This document shows positions 63,274 to 64,000 of a DNA stretch of 64,000 bases, one piece after another. How positions within the stretch are numbered: position 1 is the first letter of the stretch; each line of letters begins with the position of its first letter. A model generated the notes under the pieces. The model was not told the DNA's origin, made no database searches, and saw only the letters and a list, made by a program, of their open reading frames with translations. Source of the DNA: Sulfurirhabdus autotrophica (lineage in GTDB: Bacteria; Pseudomonadota; Gammaproteobacteria; Burkholderiales; SMCO01); the NCBI RefSeq assembly GCF_004346685.1, contig NZ_SMCO01000001.1, positions 806,001 through 870,000 of the forward strand, read 5' to 3'. Position numbers and translations under genes: made by a program.

Positions 63274-63303
63274 TTGCAGTTTGAGCATGTTTTCAAACTG
63301 CAA
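63274..63303. repeat. Hairpin after rdgC
   Basis: TTGCAGTTTGA, 8-base loop, TCAAACTGCAA: an 11-base perfect stem with no U-tract on either side. Probably mRNA 3' structure or a protein site. Confidence 0.5.
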
Positions 63304-63350
63304 GATCACTCCCATGTTAAGCTAGGCATGACATCCCTGAATTTATTCAC

Positions 63351-63836
63351 ATGAAGATATATATAGCTGGCCCTGATATTTTTCGACCTGATGCCCTCAA
63401 TTGGGCTGAAGAAGCCCGAGCGCTTTGTGCCGAACATGGTCACGAAGCACTTCTGCCCATGGATGGTGATGCGCACACGCCAAAAGAAATTTTTCAAGCC
63501 AATATTTCACTACTACAGTCTGCTGATGCCCTCATAGCTAACCTCAATCCATTCAGAGGAACAGAACCCGATAGCGGCACAAGTGTAGAAGTTGGATATG
63601 CCTTGGCGCTAGGCAAACAGGTCGTCGGTTACATGCAGTCCACAATACCGCTCATTGAGCGCGTAAAACATGGCGAAGTTCAACCACCAGTCAAAAACAA
63701 AAAAATAGTATTCGATGTAGAAGGGTTTGCCATTGAAGATTTTGGCTACCCGCTTAACCTGATGCTAGCAGAACCGGTACATATTGTTACGGGTGGACTT
63801 CGTGAGGCTCTGGCTGCTATTAAACACACAACTTGA
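63351..63836 (+). CDS. Nucleoside 2-deoxyribosyltransferase family protein
   Basis: 161 residues, whole-length match to the family. Nucleotide loop KIYIAGPDIFRPDA at the N-terminus, then ANLNPFRGTEPDSGTSVEVG with the catalytic glutamate expected in the SVEVGYALALGK segment. Such enzymes swap or remove bases from deoxynucleosides or nucleotides; exact substrate unknown. Confidence 0.85.
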   Translation: MKIYIAGPDIFRPDALNWAEEARALCAEHGHEALLPMDGDAHTPKEIFQANISLLQSADALIANLNPFRGTEPDSGTSVEVGYALALGKQVVGYMQSTIPLIERVKHGEVQPPVKNKKIVFDVEGFAIEDFGYPLNLMLAEPVHIVTGGLREALAAIKHTT

Positions 63837-63933
63837 ATATATATTTAGACTGGCTCACGTTATGACCTTGCGTAGGTGCATAATCTAAATGTAATAAATT
63901 AATACGATATTAATCACCGATAGAATTCACCCA

Positions 63934-64000
63934 ATGCAGAACAGCCCCATTGAAAAAACCACGTACGTATCCACTTTTCTTGGCAATCGGTTCTATCCGC
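63934..64000 (+). CDS. Start of a probable HD-domain hydrolase (cut by window edge)
   Basis: Only 22 codons are visible (MQNSPIEKTTYVSTFLGNRF and onward). The segment YVSTFLGNRFYP resembles the start of YfdR-like HD phosphohydrolases. The HD residues lie beyond the edge, so this is tentative. Confidence 0.4.
   Translation, partial: MQNSPIEKTTYVSTFLGNRFYP

Overview
This 64 kb window looks like chromosomal backbone of a betaproteobacterium, most likely in the broad Nitrosomonadales/Methylophilaceae area. The evidence is the gene order. Complex I genes nuoA-L have separate nuoC and nuoD and sit downstream of tRNA-Leu, secG and tpiA. The blocks carB-greA, carA-dapB-bamE|fur, nadK|hrcA-hemH, rlmE-ftsH-folP-glmM and grpE-dnaK-dnaJ are also intact. 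OprB, BamE, LpxH and periplasmic enzymes show a Gram-negative envelope. The assignment is from protein character and synteny only; no 16S gene is present. Base composition is moderate by eye, with one visibly more GC-rich segment around 35.6-37.0 kb.

Layout. 1-11.5 kb: NADH:quinone oxidoreductase operon on the minus strand, nuoA to nuoL, with nuoL cut by the left edge and a sigma-70-like promoter near 11.58 kb. 11.7-13.0 kb: tRNA-Leu, secG, tpiA. 13.3-17.2 kb: phosphate uptake pstS-pstC-pstA-pstB behind a good PHO box. 17.3-22.2 kb: rlmE-ftsH-folP-glmM, with yhbY divergent. 22.5-29.5 kb: bamE-dapB-carA-carB-greA and a DUF4149 membrane gene that appears to start at CTG. 29.5-35.4 kb: fur, recN, nadK, hrcA, hemH, yajD. 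35.6-37.4 kb: an accessory insert with a Fic AMPylase gene and a repeat-rich promoter region. 37.4-43.6 kb: yqhA-like, djlA-like and hemerythrin genes, then grpE-dnaK-dnaJ. 43.7-48.4 kb: a DUF6394 and RCK potassium-channel pair, and a PAS-GGDEF-EAL protein whose normal start codon is missing. 48.5-58.0 kb: cysS, glnS, a TPR/L,D-transpeptidase pair, two cyclophilins, lpxH, gltX. 58.0-59.1 kb: tRNA-Ala, tRNA-Glu and tRNA-Leu with two small genes. 59.1-64 kb: a GH13 amylase and OprB porin, rdgC, a nucleoside deoxyribosyltransferase-like gene, and the first codons of a probable HD hydrolase.

How the parts connect. Most of the window is housekeeping: respiration, phosphate import, wall and LPS precursors, aminoacyl-tRNA synthesis and protein folding. 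No prophage, CRISPR array, insertion sequence or rRNA operon was seen. The best candidates for undescribed biology are: (1) the Fic gene, with two copies of a 19-bp tandem ATCGGCA element around its promoter and a C-terminal winged-helix-like region that might bind it; (2) the DUF6394 plus RCK channel pair; (3) the TPR protein and L,D-transpeptidase that share a C-terminal NTF2-like domain; and (4) two genes with non-canonical or lost start codons (DUF4149 and PAS-GGDEF-EAL).
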